DNA of 6,035 nucleotides from CAJBLF01 sp964424505 (GTDB lineage Bacteria; Patescibacteriota; Gracilibacteria; Absconditabacterales; Absconditicoccaceae): positions 1 through 6,035 of the forward strand of contig CAYRIQ010000044.1 of the NCBI GenBank assembly GCA_964424505.1, read 5' to 3'. The position numbers and the translations under genes are program-made. The notes under the pieces are model-generated. The model was not told the origin of the DNA, did no database searches, and saw nothing but the letters and a program-made list of their open reading frames with translations. Positions 5,924 to 6,035 of this stretch are shown here, in pieces (position 1 is the first letter of the stretch; each line of letters opens with the position of its first letter).

Positions 5924-5982
5924 GCCTAACGTCCGTTGCTAATCTGACGTCTGTTAAGATGTATAGATAGCAGCTGTTGTAT
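5924..5982 (-). other. attC-like recombination site 1 (mini-cassette copy 3)
   Basis: Plus strand: box GCCTAAC (5924-5930, exact RYYYAAC consensus), spacer GTCC, stem GTTGCTA (5935-5941), extrahelical A (5942), TCT (5943-5945)/AGA (5965-5967), stem TAGCAGC (5968-5974), spacer T, box GTTGTAT (5976-5982). Same stem as sites 3 and 6. In minus reading it is the junction at which the ABC-F cassette starts. Confidence 0.82.
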
Positions 5983-6032
5983 TGACGTAGCGAACCAACA
6001 TTTGTATTAAAAATGTGAGCTATGTCATACAA
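5930..6032 (-). mobile_element. Gene-less 103-bp mini-cassette, copy 3
   Basis: Third copy of the unit at 2399-2501 and 4030-4132. It is the most upstream cassette in the window; whatever lies to its right should be another cassette or the attI/integrase platform. Confidence 0.72.
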
Positions 6033-6035
6033 CGT
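6027..6035 (-). other. Edge of an eighth attC-like site (partial)
   Basis: ATACAAC (6027-6033) followed by GT and preceded by ATGTC (6022-6026) matches the left box and its flanks in every other site. The stem lies outside the window. Confidence 0.6.

Larger units (their letters stand above)
4133..5929 (-). mobile_element. Gene cassette carrying the ABC-F gene
   Basis: This 1,797-bp unit reads on the minus strand: box GTTAGGC, 235-bp leader, ABC-F gene, short GC-richer tail, attC 4127-4184. Ends are inverted copies beyond the box: GTTAGGCGA (4178-4186) against TCGCCTAAC (5922-5930), and TACATTTTTTATCT (4207-4220) against AGATAAAAAATGTA (5906-5919), a perfect 14-mer. About 20 extra bases (4187-4206, rich in GCGA) interrupt the left copy; they resemble the left end of the mini-cassette (AGCGAAC.AAC...CATTT). 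Confidence 0.77.
5928..6035. repeat. 108-bp exact repeat, copy 3 of 3 (reaches the window edge)
   Basis: Identical to 2397-2504 and 4028-4135 up to the last base of the window, so the true extent to the right is unknown. Confidence 0.95.

Noticed and set aside
91..5982. The hairpins as ordinary Rho-independent terminators.
   Set aside because: They lack T-tracts, have box-spacer-stem architecture with a fixed unpaired base, and their end boxes match across whole cassettes, which terminators would not. They may still slow transcription.
2397..6035. CRISPR array made of the repeated units.
   Set aside because: Repeats are 108 bp, only three, separated by genes of variable length, and bounded by attC boxes; there are no regular spacers and no cas genes.

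Overview
The window comes from an AT-rich bacterium that reads UGA as glycine (translation table 25), which points to Candidatus Absconditabacteria (SR1) or Gracilibacteria. All five protein genes lie on the minus strand. Each looks shattered under the standard code, but each becomes one intact, family-length protein once UGA is read. About 70 in-frame UGA codons fall on glycines, including invariant ones: both ABC Walker A loops and the first ABC signature, the LOG PGGxGT loop, the HAD motif DGDGT, and both methyltransferase motif I loops. Tryptophan is encoded by UGG, so this is not the mycoplasma code.

The second main result is that the whole window looks like an integron-type gene-cassette array. 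Seven attC-like hairpin sites of 57-75 bp (91-147, 2393-2451, 2496-2553, 3883-3957, 4024-4082, 4127-4184, 5924-5982), plus the edge of an eighth (6027-6035), separate six complete cassettes and parts of two or more others. Each site has an outer ...AAC box, a short spacer, an imperfect stem with one extrahelical base, and an outer GTT... box. The two boxes at the ends of any one cassette are exact complements (GTTAGGC/GCCTAAC, GTTGTAT/ATACAAC, GTTGTGG/CCACAAC, GTTGTCG/CGACAAC), as expected if each cassette was once a circle closed at one attC. Three identical copies of one cassette have their breakpoints exactly at the AAC box. This fixes the reading direction as minus, so the genes run towards their attC in the usual way and any integrase/attI should lie beyond the right edge. 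No integrase is visible.

Layout in minus-strand reading order, right to left: gene-less 103-bp mini-cassette (copy 3); ABC-F ATPase cassette with a long leader holding a small ORF and competing hairpins; mini-cassette (copy 2); a 141-bp gene-less cassette; a two-gene cassette (HAD phosphatase plus P-loop NTPase); mini-cassette (copy 1); a two-gene cassette (LOG-family phosphoribohydrolase plus a tandem two-domain methyltransferase); and the start of a further cassette carrying three 10-bp tandem repeats.

The genes do not form one pathway; they look like independent accessory functions (ribosome protection or antibiotic tolerance, nucleotide processing, small-molecule or macromolecule methylation) collected by site-specific recombination. 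The most unusual points are the recoded cassettes, the gene-less repeated mini-cassette, inverted symmetry that continues inside each cassette past the boxes, a strictly conserved ATGTY next to every AAC box, and an extrahelical base on the opposite hairpin arm from the one I recall for class 1 attC sites.
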